Shown here piece after piece: positions 63,615 through 64,000 of a stretch of 64,000 nucleotides of DNA. Source of the DNA: CAVXYG01 sp963766005 (GTDB lineage: Bacteria > Actinomycetota > Actinomycetes > S36-B12 > GCA-2699445); NCBI GenBank assembly GCA_963766005.1, contig CAVXYG010000005.1, positions 62,001 to 126,000 on the forward strand, written 5' to 3'. Within the stretch, counting starts at the first letter, position 1; every line of letters begins with the position of its first letter. Made by a program: the position numbers and the translations under genes. The notes beneath the pieces were generated by a model. The model saw nothing but the letters and a program-made list of their open reading frames with translations, was not told the origin of the DNA and did not search any database.

Positions 63615-64000
63615 ATGCCGATGCTGTTCACACCGCTGCAGTTGCGCGGCCTGAAGATCCGCAACCGCGCCTGGGCCTCCCCCATGTGCCAGTACTCGTC
63701 CAACGACGGCCATCCCACCGATTGGCACCTGGTCCACCTCGGCTCGTTCGCCAAGGGCGGTGCCGGCCTGGTGATGATGGAGGCCACGGCCGTCGTCCCC
63801 GAGGGGCGCATCACCCCCGGATGCGGCGGCATCTGGTGCGACGCCCAGGGCGCGGACTACGCACCCATCGTGGCGTTCCTCCACAGCCAGGGCGCCGCGG
63901 CGGGGATCCAACTGGCGCACGCCGGCCGGAAGGCATCCACGCAGATCCCCTGGCTGGGCCGCGGCAGTGTCCCGCTGGCGGAGGGCGGGTGGCAGACCTA
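63615..64000 (+). CDS. Old-yellow-enzyme family NADH:flavin oxidoreductase (cut by window end)
   Basis: First 128 residues only. LFTPLQLRGLKIRNRAWASPMCQYSSNDGHPTDWHLVHLGSFAKGGAGLVMMEATAVVPEGR and QLAHAGRKAS are the FMN-binding start of the YqjM-like, thermophilic-type OYE class (Cys in PMCQYS, HAGRK). It reduces activated alkenes. The 3' end is beyond the window. Confidence 0.92.
   Translation, partial: MPMLFTPLQLRGLKIRNRAWASPMCQYSSNDGHPTDWHLVHLGSFAKGGAGLVMMEATAVVPEGRITPGCGGIWCDAQGADYAPIVAFLHSQGAAAGIQLAHAGRKASTQIPWLGRGSVPLAEGGWQT

Overview
The window is high-GC DNA (around 70% G+C by eye) with densely packed genes on both strands and many GTG starts. It looks like a chromosomal segment of an actinomycete (Actinomycetota). 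Supporting family matches are a DevR/DevS (DosR/DosS)-type two-component pair, a PimB-type mannosyltransferase, a MenJ-like reductase, a FadE5-like acyl-CoA dehydrogenase, a WS/DGAT wax-ester/triacylglycerol synthase, an LCP cell-wall protein and a fused CysNC. The genus cannot be told from sequence alone.

Layout. 1-7.6 kb: the end of a multicopper oxidase, then a family of secreted parallel beta-helix proteins. This comprises one single-domain member, two long members with near-identical leaders and 5' halves (a 2,515-bp-offset duplication), and a decayed third copy. 7.6-10.4 kb: dTDP-rhamnose genes rmlA, rmlB and rmlD (no rmlC here). 10.9-20.4 kb: a DHA2-type exporter, devR, a hisC-like gene overlapping a DevS-like heme-type sensor kinase, a CHASE3-PP2C phosphatase, an NlpC/P60 hydrolase and small proteins. 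20.4-30.6 kb: a frameshifted MFS carrier, glycogen phosphorylase, a frameshifted AidB-like acyl-CoA dehydrogenase and a fadA-fadB beta-oxidation operon. 30.7-41.6 kb: LCP protein, trmB, plsC, a beta-CASP nuclease, lipid and CoA enzymes, a Fpg/Nei glycosylase and an LMW phosphatase. 41.6-45 kb: sulfate activation (cysD-cysNC) and a rhodanese lipoprotein under a CsoR/CstR-like operator. 45.3-52.6 kb: WS/DGAT, arfB, a badly frameshifted pflB-pflA pair and a FadE5-like gene with tandem operators. 52.9-64 kb: a MacB/FtsX-type ABC exporter, ppk2 coupled to an AI-2E-family permease, pimB, a GH18 hydrolase, cysK-cysE and the start of an OYE-family gene.

Physiology suggested by the set (inference): an aerobe equipped for hypoxia (heme-type DevRS, pyruvate formate-lyase remnants) with several storage systems (glycogen, neutral lipid, polyphosphate) and beta-oxidation genes. 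Two signals run across the whole window. First, at least twelve genes have a TAnnnT box exactly six bases before an ATG/GTG, the layout of leaderless actinobacterial promoters. Second, single-base frameshifts recur in otherwise well-conserved genes (beta-helix copy 1, MFS, AidB-like, fadB, pflB three times, pflA twice), which means either assembly errors or real decay.
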